DNA of 64,000 bases, taken from Pegea sp. RAD2-039 (Eukaryota > Chordata > Thaliacea > Salpida > Salpidae). The notes below the pieces were generated by a model. The model was not told the origin of the DNA and made no database searches. It saw nothing but the letters and a program-made list of their open reading frames with translations. A program made the translations under genes and the position numbers. This document shows positions 50,509-63,678 of this stretch, in pieces (position 1 is the first letter of the stretch; every line of letters begins with the position of its first letter). Location: positions 62,001 to 126,000 of the forward strand of contig JAQGEQ010000191.1 in NCBI GenBank assembly GCA_034620365.1, written 5' to 3'.

Positions 50509-53500
50509 ATGGAAACTACATCAATTGCTAGTTTACTTCACAACAACAAACGATACAAGTCTACAAATTGCTCGGTGAAATGTGTTAGAAAAAGTGCTCT
50601 AAAAAATACTGAAGAATGTGACAATATCGACGAACAAAGATCAAAGGTGTTAGAAGATTGCCAATTGAACAGCTCTCGATTTAACTCGACAGAGACGAAG
50701 AATGGATTGAAACCGATTACTCAAAATTTTGCCAAAAAGAAATGCAAGATCATAACAGCTAACTGTCATTATAGATCTTACTTTAACACGTGTTTATGGA
50801 GACGTCTTTTTGTGGCTTCACTTCTATACAATATGCTTTTCTTAATCCAGAAGACGCAGGCAGTAACTTGTGCCGGTGAGTTTAAAATTTTGCTTGTATA
50901 CATAAAAAGATGTAGCATTGATGTAACAGAGACAAAAAATTTTTGGCAATTCTTCAACCAAATTGAATTTGAATTGAATTTTTTTAGTTTATTTTAGTTC
51001 CTTTGGAATTCGTGAAAGCTTGAACAAACTATTTTGATAACTTTTATAAATCACTAAAATTTACTTTAATCTTAAAACGAAATGAGCTTAAAATCAAAAA
51101 GTTTTAATTCGAAAGTGCGTTTGTTAAGTGTTATTAGTCGAGGTTTAGTTAAAATTAGAATATTTTAGTTTGATGATTTAAAAAATGATGATTAATGTAA
51201 AAGAATTTGTCTTGCTGTATGAATAACAATAAGGATCTGAAAATTAATGAAATCATTCAAATTTTTGTCTGAATTTTAGATATGAGAGTTTTTTAAGGAA
51301 CTTTTTATTTTTTACTATTTTTGAAAAGTCATTATAATTTGATTCAAAAATATTCAAAAAGATATAAAGTTTATTTTTAAATTAAAAAGTTAGTTTTAGG
51401 TAAATGTTATTCTTTTTTATGATGAGCGTCTAATAGTTGTTTAAGCATTGAACAAATTACAATATAGTGGCAAAAATAAATGATTGTTTTTTTATTGGCC
51501 AGTTTTGTTGAAAAATGTTCTAAAAAAAGATGAACATCTAACATTTGAAACTTCTATAGCATCTAACCCATATAATATTTTTAAAGTAAATTGAGATTAT
51601 AATATTTGATAAAAATACTTCTCATAAATACAAAATTTGAGTTTCACTTAGAGTCAAAATTTTACAGAACATTTTAGTTTCTTCTTTTTATCTTCTCTTT
51701 GAAAAGAATCATTTTTTTAGAACATTATTTAATGATTTTCAAATCTTTTTTCCTTATTTTTCTCTTTCATAAATTTTTCGAATAGCAGTTTATTCAAACT
51801 ACATTTGAACGTAAAAATTAAGTTGTAAAATATATTAGAAAACTTGTTCCGTATTTTCTACAACCACTGCAGATATCTCAATTTAAAAATATTTAGATAA
51901 CCCAACAGTAGTTGATTGACGAAGATAACTTCATATCAGATAGATGGATAGTTTGAACAAATAAAAAAAAGTTTTTTTGTTTAATTTTGACAACTTATTT
52001 ATCATAACCAAAACTTTCAAGCATAAATTTCAAACAAAGATATTTAGAAGCTTAAAATTATTTTGATTCCAAAAATATGTTTGACGTTTTTTAAATATAA
52101 GTAAATAATATTAAACATTTTTTCCTTCTTTAAACTTTGATAGTTTCCAAAATCAAAATGTTTTTAAATTAAAATAAGTTTTAAATCAATCAGAAGAAAT
52201 TTAATGAAACAGCAAAAACATAAAAATCAAAATCAACTTATAAAGAGCGGTTTTATTAACTAAACGTTTCAATAAAAATGAAAACTTAGTAGAGTTTCAG
52301 CTGATTTTATCAGAAAACTCTCTTATTCATTTTCTGGTTTTGATTCGAAGTTTTCCGCCAGCTAACTTCGTATTGTGTAGATAATTTATAAATGTAAAAA
52401 TCAGTTTAAAACAGATCTAAACAACTTTATAAATAATGAATAACTCGTATTTAGAAATATGATTCAAAAGGGTTTTTAAACAAAGTTCTTAAAGCTAAAC
52501 AAAATCATGTAGTCTTTGAATACGTGATACTATAGTGAAGAGAAATGATTCCGAAGACTTTGAAATCTTTTTTTGTTTCCTTTCTGAAAATACTTTTGTT
52601 GATGTACCGCCCCTGTTGCTTTCTAGCCGCTTGTCTTATTTCTCTTTTTTCGATTTGTGTGCAAAGAATCGTTGAAAATTGTTTTAAAGAATTTTAATCA
52701 GAACCAAAATATGTACCTTCTTTCATTCCCATGTAGATGAGGAAGAAGTTGAAGACTTAAAACAAATTGTAAATACTTGAAACGTTTACATTCAAGTCAT
52801 AAAAATATTTTTGTTGCAACATTTTTTTTTGTTTTTCTAAATAATTAACATCTTTAAATTCTATTAATAGCTTTGTAAAAATAGTTTTATTATTTTTTCG
52901 GTTTAGTTTTAATTTGTTTAAATTGGTATAGACAACCAAAAAAATTTGATAAAATGTTTGATTATTTTGATTTATTTAAAGAGTTCATAGTTCTTAATAT
53001 TTGTAGATTCTTTGAAATATATTTTTTGAGAAAATCCTCTAGAATTTACGCTTGAATTGATTCAAAGTTTATGCATCAAAGTGAATTGTAATCACCAATA
53101 TCGGAGTTAGCCAAAGAATTTTTATTTCTCTAAGAAAGAAAAATTTTATAAAGATTTCTTTTATGCATTACGCTAGCTTTGTAATTAGTAATTGTTACTT
53201 TAGACTTGTAAGAACCTGTACAATTTGATACTAAGTTGTAATTCTTTAGAACATTTATATTTGAAATAGAATAAAATTAAATGATTTTCAAAGCAGAAAT
53301 ATTATTTGAAGATAGCGGTTTAAACTACTTTTAATCTTTTGTTTTAAAGTTAAATTATACAATTCATTAGTTTAGTTAATTATACAAGTTTTTGTAATAT
53401 TTAGATAATTTTGACTAAGCAAACCAGAGTCAATTAAGTAATTGCAAATCATTCAAATCTGAATAAGGTTTTTGAAAGTAACAACTGATAATTGCATTAA

Positions 53501-56500
53501 AGATTAATATGTATTTTGAAAACCTTTTCTATAAGTAAAACAACATATCACTTTTATTACTGATTTGTTTTTTGTATTAATATAATATTTTCTTTTTCAA
53601 TATTTTTCAAAATATTAGGAGTTAAGTTGAAAGTGAAAAAAACTCATCACATAATAAAAAAAGTCTACATTTTGTTAAACTTGAGTTAACTTATCACATT
53701 TATCAAAGTATAAAGCTTTGCTGTATTTAGATAAGTATTGTAAAAAGTAACATCTGCTTGTTAAACGATGAATATCTGAACATGATAAAGATATAAGGCA
53801 CACATTTATCAATTTACATATGTAACTATGTCAAGTTTTGAAAAAAAGGAGTTTAAAAGTCATATCTGATAACAAGTGAAAATTTCACAAATTACACAAG
53901 AATTAATATTCCTGAAATTTTAATTACCTATCTTACTACAAATACTTCAAGATCAAAGTTAAAAATTGATAAGACTTTTGGTTCTTTATTTATATCTGAA
54001 ATCTTTCAACGAATGAATAATAACAATTTTCAAAAACTTTTTCTATTACTCTTCATTTTATACGTATTCTAAATTCCGAAACAGACTTTCAAAGCCGACC
54101 ACAAACCACCAAATATACCAAATATCAGCACTTGGTGGTTTGGTTTTTTACCACAAAATCACAACTTAGTTGAACCCAAGCAATGAAGTGAGCAGCTTAA
54201 TTAAGAGACAAAGATTTTAAATTTGTATTTCCTCAATGACATAATACTTTTGTAGTATTAAGTATCATTAAGATTTAAAGATTAATGTAGATATGGTGTG
54301 TTTGTTTAAAGATGATTAATTACTTTTATGAAAGAATATTTTTAAGAAATATTTATAACAAGCAAATTTTATTTATTTCTAAGACTTGTAACACAAAATT
54401 TTTGCTTTATACAATTCAGTATTTTTGTAGCAATTTTTATAAGAATATATTCAAAGTAGATTTAATCCTTATCTTTGTAAGATATTGCTACTTTAAAGAT
54501 AAACTTTCGTTTGCTTTTTCTTCCTACTGAGTGCTAGTCATGTGACTAAAAAATGAGAAAATATTTTTCTTTTGGAGAAAAAAAATCAGATTATAAAAAA
54601 GATGTCATTTTAATAACAGAGAAAAGTCGTTTGAAGTTTTTAAGGCATTTGTCAATAATGAATTATAAGTTTGAAATATTCAATAAATTTTTTTCGAGAA
54701 AAAAGCAAAATAAATTACAATCTTTTGCAAAAATTTATAAAGATAAATTTTCTGGAACCTTTTTTATCAGCTGACTTTTTTTACATATCTATCAGACCTT
54801 ATCGAAGGGTGATATAGTTTTTGATCTTTTTAGAAGCAAACTGAACTATTATCCAATAGTAAATGTATCTTCTTGTAGAAAATCTTTTTGATAATTACTA
54901 AAAAGTCAACTTTCTTTTGTAATTTTGTCGCAAAAACACTTTCATTATTTTCAAAACTTAGAAAAACAAGCTTCAGAAAAAACCTATAAATCGAAAAAGT
55001 TTTTATTTGATTACTTTTTTATCTAAATAGTTTAATGTTGTTATTTTTGCATCGACTATAAAAGTTTTCTTTTTTAGAATAAGCTTTTTGATTTGCACCC
55101 AAAATAAACAAACCAAAATAACAAAAAGTTCTTTTGACTGTCGGTGACATCAAAGTGTTTGCGGTAAGCTTAAGGTACATTTTCATTTTTATCAAAATTA
55201 TCCACAAGAAGTAAAAAAATGAAAAATCAAAAGCTTTCTTTTTTGAATTTTTATCAACTTCTTACAGATTCTATTTTTTCTGTAAAATAAATCTTACCAG
55301 TTCTTACTTTTAGTGATGAATGAAAAAGATTTGATTTTACGTTGAAATATTTAAGCTGTTTGTTTGAAACAAACTTTTTAGTTTTCATCATCAGATTTTT
55401 TACGATCTGAACTAAGAGTAGACCTCCTACAACAACTATAAGAAAATATTTTAACGACTTAAGGGAAGAAGATAGTTCTATGTATGCTCACCACAGCACA
55501 TAATGCAACAAATTTGAGTAAAAACTAAACACAATATCGTAAGTGAGGTTGTGGTTGAAGTCTAGTGGGTAGAGACTGAAGTGAAATTCTCTAAACGTTA
55601 GTTATGAAAGTAAAAGACCGCAATATGAGAAATGTAAGTGACTAGATTTCTGTCTTTACCAACCACACTTAAGGCAAGAATCTTGCATCTGAAACTTTTA
55701 TTAGTGATTTCATGCACAAATTCTGTAAAATTTATTTACAATATCGAAGAGTATCTAGACAATTTGAGCAAATCGTATCAGCTAGAAGCATATTTCAATA
55801 TCATTTAGTAAACAACCGACGTAGCATCTTTAAATGAACGATAAAAAACATTTTGTTACTTTTGAAACGAACTATGAGTACATGTATAATCACGAAGTGA
55901 AAACCTTAATATGTTTTACTACAAAGTAACTTTGTTATAAAACTGGTTTTGTTGTTGCTAGTGTTAAGGTTTATATGTGATTGATTAGTTTACTAAAATT
56001 ATCAAATGATGAAGACAACATTTATTTAGTTTTGAAGTCCAATTTTTTAGATTGGATAAAATTTTTAACTTATTTTATTGCGTGAATTTGATTTGAAATG
56101 TTTATAGATAAAGTATTAGTTTGAAATAGTGAAAGTATAACTAGTTAAGCTCATGCTGCTATTCTCAAATAAATTAACGTCTAAGATAAATGTGCAAAGA
56201 AGACTTTCTCGTCTACTTTAGTGGTCATTTTTGTATAAATATGAAAATCTATAATCTTTTAGCCAAATTCATTTCTGTTTTATTTATTTTACAGAAAGTC
56301 TTAAAACTAATTGTAGAGTTCGAACGAAAAGTAAAATAGAGAAAACAGAAAAGTAAAACTTTGAACATTTAGCTGTTATTAATGTCATAAATTTTTAAGT
56401 TTATTTATTTTATCTTCGATACAGTCTTACAATCAGCTTTCTATCTAACATCACTTTCTTTTATTTCAAATCTCAAATCAATTTAATGTTGAATTTATTG

Positions 56501-59500
56501 AAAACCTTTTACTTAACTTTTTAAGTTCTAATAATTTCTTTATTTAGCTTTTTTGAAGTTTTTCTACTTAATATTTTTTGTCATTTCAAATGTGGATTTC
56601 ACAGAAAAAAATTAATAAAATTTGAAGTTATTGAAAACTCCTGCTGACTTATGAGACGTTTTCATCGCTTTTTGAACGCTTAATTTGCGAAGCAGTTGAA
56701 CAAACATAGGAATATTCTATCATTTAATTTTTTGATAACCTTTTACAAACAAAGATAGCAGATTTATTTGTATTTCCTCGACCATAAATTCAGATTAATA
56801 ACTCTAAAAGAAAAAAACAAACAACACTCTTTGTAAAATTAGTAAATAATTTGTACAATAAAACAAAACAATGAAATTTGACGACTTAAAATTGAAATGT
56901 TTTTGACAAAACCTACAAAGTTTAAAGCTGTTTAAATTTCCCATTAGGCTTTTACACCAAATTATCGATCACTATCAGATTGAATTAGAAAGCCAAGTAA
57001 AAAAGTGATGTTGAATATGAAAGAAGGCTTTTGGTAAAACACTTGTTAAATATTCAGTCATCTATCTTTTAATGCATGCAAAAACGTGATGAAATAAGCT
57101 TGCTGCTGCCTGTAGGTAGTAAATGACGGCCCTTAGGGTTGAAATAATATCCGTGAAAAAGACTGGTCGGAATCAGAAATAGTTATAGGTTTGTTCTGAA
57201 TCAAGTTTAGTGAGTTAGAAAACCAAATTGCTTATATTATGTAAGAGTTGAAATCAGTAAAAAAGACTTGATAGGAGCAACTACACAAGGTACAGCAAGT
57301 AATGCAAACATCAAATACTGCCCACAAGATGGCGTTTGAAAATATTAAAGATTTTTACGGCTCTTGTCTTCGTTTTTTCCTCATATTTGAAGGAAACCAT
57401 CTCGCCGTTGAGGCTCAACTTTTTGCTTCAATTTAACAACATACTCTCATAATGTTTGAAAAACTATAACTATTTGCGAATTAAAATCTTTTAGCAAATG
57501 TTGATTATCACTAAGCCTTTACAGAAAGGTTGATAGTTGAAAAACATGTTTAAAGGTTCCAAAAGATTTAAAACGAATAAAGTTGAACTGAAATTGATGA
57601 ATTATAAATTAATTTTCGGTGGCAAAGTTGTCGAGATGTTTCTAGGCGTGCTTGAAGACCACCAAGTTAAGAAATGAATAAAACATTGTGTAAAAAGCAT
57701 TTAATTTATTTCTATTTTTGATATGTTTCACTTTCGCATAATTTTCTGCCGAATCAAGTTTGGATTCAAAGCTGAATTGTTAGCTCGTTTATAGCGAAGT
57801 ATTTGAATTTGAATCAATGCACGTTTGTAAACATAAGGCTTGAAAAAAATTGCTTCTTAAAATAGAAAATACTTTTGGAAACGATTACTGAAATATTGTA
57901 AACTTTTCACTCAAATTAATTTTGTTTCCTTAGCACACAAAAGAATTTAATCAACTTCAAACTTCAATTCTTGTTTAATCTATTAGTAAATAACTTCTTA
58001 TAAATTTTTACAAATTAATAAATCTTTCTGATTTTTAACATTTTTTTCTTTGAATGTGATTCTTTATGTTAATTTGTAAAATCAAAACTTTAAAACTCGA
58101 AAATTTTCGGGTTGTTGCATCAAAAATATAAACTTTTATATCAAGGCATATAAATCACTATAAAATAGATAAATTGATCGTAAAATTCTTCTTTTGTAGT
58201 TTTTTGACTACTTATTAAAGCTTAAATATTTTATCTAACTACCTATCATACACAAAGAAGACCATAAAATAACAATTTGAAAGTAGATTTGATTGAGTCT
58301 ACGTTTTTTTAACTTTTTATTTTTTTTTAGTTTAACGACGTTCTTAATATTTTCTTGGATAATCCAGTTTTAAAATTGGGATTTAATCAGATTTTTTTGT
58401 TTGATATTTGAAAATTTTACGGTTTCATTGATGCTACAATTGTTTGTTTTTTAAATTTTGTATCTAAAGCAGTTGTTTGAAATTTAAGTTACTACTATCA
58501 TCTTAAAATATATTAAGATTTATTGCAAAAGTCAAAATAATTTTTCTATGACATTTTGATAATAAATTTTTCAAAAACTTTAGTTCTTTTAACAATTTTT
58601 TTCTTTAATTAATAAAAAAATGAACATTTTTTTCGATAAAAATTAATTGATTTTAAAAATAAAAAATCTTTCTTTAATAATTTGGCATTGAGTTTGGAAA
58701 CATATTAATGTTTATTTACTAAATGAATCTTACTAAATAATTATATAAATTTTCAAAGAAATCAATTCTTTTTCAACACAATAAAACAAAAACCCAAAAT
58801 GTATGGAAAGATTTACTTCAAAGCATTTTGTTTGAATAAGTTAACAAATTTAACTCAATTAAAAGAGAAAATAACTTAAAAATGCTTTCAAAGTTTCAAC
58901 TTAAACATAGTTTGAAAAATTAATTAAGATTCTAACTAATTACAAAGCGAGACACAATTCTTTATTTAAGAAAATATGTTAGTTACTTGGCGGTCACATA
59001 TTTAGAGATTTTTATACCAATCTCATGATTTCTACAAACTCTAATTTGGTTGAAACTGAACTAAATGTTGCTGATTTCAAGAAATGGTCTATGTACTAAT
59101 CTTAAACACCTTGACTAAAACAGGCTTCTCATTCGTGCGTGCTATAAGAATTGCAGTAAATTTTGGCAGCTTTAATAACTTTGTACGAAGTATTATTATA
59201 GAAAGATTTGTTTTTTTGTTTACAACATTGTAGGAAATTTAATGAGCCATACATCTCAAGTGAACTTTTACTAAGCTATACAAATGTTTAGAACAAAGAA
59301 ATTTGTTGTAAGCTTTAAAAGTGACAAATAGTTGTTCTGAAAACAAGGGAATATTAATTATGTACAAACATTACAAAAATTCATTTTTAACAAGCAAATG
59401 ATAATGTATAAAAAGGTAACGTCACAAAAAAGCCCTTGTTTATCTTCAGAGCTTATTGATATAGCCTTTTCAGATATCAAAAATGAATCTGATTTATACA

Positions 59501-62500
59501 TTTCTTGGCAAGACATTAAAGCTTTTAAACTTAGTGATTTTTACTGCAATTTTCAGTTAAAGTTCTAACTCACTAACCAATGTGATGAGTGGTATTAGAG
59601 GTCAAATCATTTTAATACATTCAACTTATTTGAATATATCAAATTTTCATATAATAATTTTGGTGTAAAAAAAAACTGTAATAAGCATATAAGCGTCTGA
59701 ACATGTCAACAGCAAGTCATGCTTAAAATCAGTTTTGTTGGAAAAAACATTCATAATGTCAAAATTATGTTGTGACTCAGTTAGAAAATGAAAAAACCTA
59801 AATACCTATCTCTCAGTGATAAAAGAAATTAAATTCAATTTCTAAAATCAGTGATAATATCATTCAACAGATGAATGATTAAAAACTATTTGTCATTTTT
59901 TGCAATCATTAAATCAATCATTCAAATAAATTTATAAACTTCATTAAAAAGTTGAAAGAATTATTTTTTTAGTTGTGAATCTATTGATAATTTAACTTTT
60001 TATTGGAAATTAAGTTCTAGATAAAAAATACATTTTTCGTGAAAATCTTCAAATTTTTTTGGTCTTGAAGAAAAATCACTAGAAACTTTGGGCTTCTATC
60101 TAAAAACTTACGTTTAAGAAGATTCATAAAAAAGAAGTGATCTTCAAATAACTCTCAACCAATATTTACAAAAGGTTTTTAATTGGTAAGATTAAAAGCT
60201 TATGAGCTGATAAAAAAATGTAAACTATTAAATCTATGATCAAAAGCTTTAAAAAGTATTCTGAACAACTTCTCGGGCCCTCAAGTTTTCTTTTAGTAAC
60301 AACTTTTACTTCAATCACTATTTAGATTAGATTTAAAGACTATACGTGTACAATGCCTCAGTCTAATCTACTGCTAAGGGCTCATAAACTTGACTTGACT
60401 CACTTTGTGATATCAAACGATCTTTATAAGTAAAGAACTAAAATTAAAGAATTGAAATCTTGTCAGGGATGTTTTCTGACCTATTTATTTCTTTAAATTT
60501 TAAATGATTTGTATTTGCAACAAGCAATGGATGAAAAACAAATTTAGATTGTTATTTAGTCTGAAGTAATATGTAAATTAGTTTCTAGGAAGCACGCTGA
60601 AATTCCCTGAGTTGAAAATTACATCCAAAAGTTTTTTTCATATTTTTACAATCAGTAGAAAACTAGTTTCAATTACAACTTCTTTAAAAAGCTTTTATTT
60701 ACAATAAAATTTTTCATTCGCTTCAACAAAATTATTAATTCATTTTCTTTTCCTATTAGATAAAATGTAGTTTTCTATCACCCATACTTCAAGCATCCTG
60801 AGTTTTAAACCTTATATATATTTATTGAATTTTTGTTACCTAAGGTCATTGATTCGTTTTCAGAAATTTCAATTTAATTTGTTTTACTTTCTGAAATTGA
60901 TGTTTACATTTTTATGAACTGTAAATTAAATAGAGAGATACCAATTTATACATTTCATTTAAAATCATTTTTAAGTCATTTCTCACTCTTGAACAAAATA
61001 CTTAACCCTGTGTTCAGGTCAGTCAGTAGGAAATGATCCATAATAGATTGACGAAGCAAATTTGTGAGGGACAACATTTAAAAGTGATTCATCTTTTTTA
61101 TCACAACTTAAAAATTCATTTTATAAAATGATTTATTAAAGTCGAAGTCCGATACTTAAGAAGTTAAATAGTTTAACTCATATCGTTGATACTTTATAAA
61201 AATGTTTTAATTTTAAAGTAAATAAGATATCAAGTAAATAAAAAAAACAATATAAGTCGAATGTTTATAAGCTGACAGGAGAATAAGAATGATAAGGTTC
61301 ATATTTCGAAGCAATAATAAAGTGAAAGCATCAATGAGGTGAAACTGAACAATATTTCTTCATTTAACAAAAGCATAAATTTCCTGAAGTTTCACGGGAA
61401 ATGATTTCTGATTTCAATTTTTTTTAGGGTCTTGAACAGCTTTATTTTGGTACTTTTCAAGTGAGAATAAACTTAGATGAATATTTAGTGAGTGAAGCTT
61501 TGTTTTAAAGTAGTTGTTGACGTAATTTGTTGTCAATTTTCGATTAGGAATAAATTGTTGTGCATTTGTGATATATTTTGAGATCTTTTCTCAAACTTAT
61601 GATTGATTTTATAAATAGAAAAGGCTATGTAGTAGAGTTTGAAACTAATTTTAACATTTCATAATGAAATTATAACTTAACGATATTGGTGCAATTATTA
61701 TTAGATAAACCTTAATGAACAAATTTATGCTTTTATCAGTTAAACCAACTATAATTAACTGATTCAAGTAAACTTTATCAAAAATTCAATCAACAAACTC
61801 AATTTCTGTTTACTAGTAATCTACAATAATTATTTAAATACTTTGCAAAAAGTTTACTCTGATATGCGTCTTTTGTTTTCTGCAGTTTTTTTTTTAAACA
61901 GCAATACTTCTTATCAAAACAAAGCTTTAGTTTAGTTTTGCAAAACTTTAAAACATTTTGTAAGAATTTATTTAAAAGTAACAAATTTGATTTGTTTTAT
62001 GAGTCAATAAAAACAAAGCTTTAGTTCAAAGCATTTATAAACAATTTATTTTATTTCTGTTTTCTAAACAAAAAAGTTATGTTAAACCTTTTGTTTTATA
62101 TCTAAATTATTTGTTGTAAAAGAAAACCCAGCAAAATCTATAAAAGAATTATTAATTAAAATAACTTGTTGCTATTTTCACAGTAAATTTTTTGGTGTTT
62201 ATCAACTCTAAATACAATAAACATAAATTGTGATTTTCAATTCTTCAGATATAAGGCAAGAGTTGAGTTTGGTTATAATCAAAAGTTTGTTGAAACTCGA
62301 AATTTGATTTGCTGTATGCACTGATGATCACGAAGCTTCGTCGTACATACCATAACAGCTATGTTGCTGCAAATGCCAGAAATTTTTAAAAAGCTCAAAT
62401 ATTTACATTGCCAGAAAAACATATCTCATTAACACCATCTCTAACATTACCCTTATCTAGCTATCTGGGCATCTATTTTGAAAATGCTCTTCAAAACTCA

Positions 62501-63678
62501 GAAACAGCACTGCATGTCACTTTAACTTTGTATATTTGCTTTTTGCATTTATTTTAACCCCAGGGAAATTAGAGAAGAGCAGAATCGTAAATTTGCTGAA
62601 AAACTGAAAAAATTTGACAACAAATTTAAAGATTCAATTCATTTTAAATGATAAGTTGTTAAAGAATTGAAAAACTTTAAAAATGAATTTTATTTCTAAC
62701 TTATCTTGTTATTCTTGATGTTTTAGATATTATAGAAGGCGTTAGCTATTTTTACAATGTCAAATATTAATGATAATAAATTGAAAAATATTTTCAATTA
62801 TCTATGAATCATATAATAACGTTATATAAGTACAACCAAACGTTAGTAGTTTGCTTCTAATGAAACATTTTATCAGACAAACCAGCAAAGTGATTTCATC
62901 TTTAAATGAATAGAATGTTTTCCATTTTTATGATTCATTCAAAAGATCTACTCTTATAATCTTGCTGAATTTCAAATATTTTGTAGCATTTTTATACAAA
63001 TGAAATCATTCAGCAATTTATAAAACAATTTGTAATTAGAACTTGAAATTTTGACATTCATTTACTTCAGCAGTAAATGAAGAAAAAAAATTCAAATAAA
63101 AAAGCCGACTTGAATCTAGACTTGAACAAAACTCCAATTTTCATTTCCTTTTATTTCCTACACCTTTCGACAAGTTAGATTTTTTTCCTTTTCTCTCATT
63201 TTGTTAAGCTAAAGATCGAAATAAGAATTTCTCCTTACATTACTTTCCCTTTATTCAAATTGAAGATGTTGCCACCCGCTAAAATTTTATTTTTCTTTCG
63301 TATCTCTTCCTTTTGTTTTGCTTTCATTTAGACAGTTAAGGGTCAGTGCTTTCAAAAGATTCAGTGAGAGTTGTTCACAAAATTTCAAAACTTATGAAGC
63401 ATCCACATACTTCCTGCTCAAGTCTTATCAATTGACAGAATCTATTTTTTGCCAAATTTTATATTGCAAGCCATAAAAAAACATTGACACTATCAAAAAC
63501 CTTTGCTCGTCTATCTTCACTCAAACAATTCATGAATTTGTTTTTGTTTTTTTGGTTCCTTCCTTTTGACACCTATTAAAGAACCTGGACCCATAAACAT
63601 ACTTGCTCAAAGTATAAGTTCGTCTTCGGTGTCTCGACTTATGACTGTTGTATCGGACGATGATATTCAGGGCTATGA
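50509..63678 (+). CDS. 5' part of a secreted or membrane protein with an N-terminal fibronectin type III domain (partial)
   Basis: Two exons are joined by inference: 50509-50875 (122 codons plus 1 nt, donor GTGAGT) and 63582-63678 (acceptor after a pyrimidine-rich tract, donor GTAAGT). Phases match. Exon 1 starts with ATG and encodes about 95 hydrophilic residues, then CLWRRLFVASLLYNMLFL and QKTQAVTCA, a signal peptide or signal anchor. Exon 2 continues with EPGPINILAQSISSSSVS and ends DDDIQGYE, the A-to-C strand pattern of a fibronectin type III domain. FN3 domains are often bounded by phase 1 introns, as here. The usual core Trp is replaced in SRLMTVV. The rest of the gene lies beyond 64,000, so it could be any FN3 receptor, adhesion protein or phosphatase. 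Confidence in exon 1 is fair, in exon 2 fair, and in their joining moderate. Confidence 0.5.
54102..54142. repeat. 11-bp inverted repeat (stem-loop)
   Basis: CAAACCACCAA (54102-54112) and TTGGTGGTTTG (54132-54142) are perfect reverse complements with a 19-nt spacer. The GC-richer arms stand out from AT-rich flanks. It may be a hairpin RNA, a small MITE remnant or chance. Confidence 0.5.
55540..55625 (+). repeat. possible degenerate tRNA-derived SINE
   Basis: The block contains AAGTCTAGTGGGTAGAGACT, which resembles a tRNA D-arm and A-box with its trailing stem, followed about 30 nt on by GTTAGTTATGAAAG where a B-box (GGTTCGAATCC) would be expected but is badly degenerate. It sits in a less AT-rich island within an intron. 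No poly-A tail or target-site duplication was recognised and no second copy was seen in this window. Confidence 0.22.
57321..57336 (+). promoter_or_regulatory. CTCF/YY1-like motif
   Basis: CCCACAAGATGGCGTT contains CAAGATGGCG, the YY1 core, and overlaps a near match to the CTCF core CCASYAGRKGGCR (one mismatch). It lies in an unusually GC-rich patch of the large intron. The match is by eye only. Confidence 0.25.

Larger units (their letters stand above)
50876..63581 (+). other. inferred 12.7-kb first intron of the FN3 gene
   Basis: No other exon with good splice sites and a protein-like frame was found on the plus strand. It is mostly AT-rich, with less AT-rich islands near 55.4-55.7 and 57.0-57.7 kb. 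It holds a hairpin at 54.1 kb, a SINE-like block at 55.5 kb and a CTCF/YY1-like site at 57.3 kb. Long open frames at 54.3-54.8 kb are Phe/Lys/Tyr-rich noise. The last 0.5 kb is pyrimidine-rich, fitting the approach to an acceptor. Confidence 0.4.

Noticed and set aside
54312-54774. Two plus-strand open frames of 72 and 73 codons
   Set aside because: Phe/Tyr/Lys/Ile-rich noise within the inferred intron, without splice borders or motifs.
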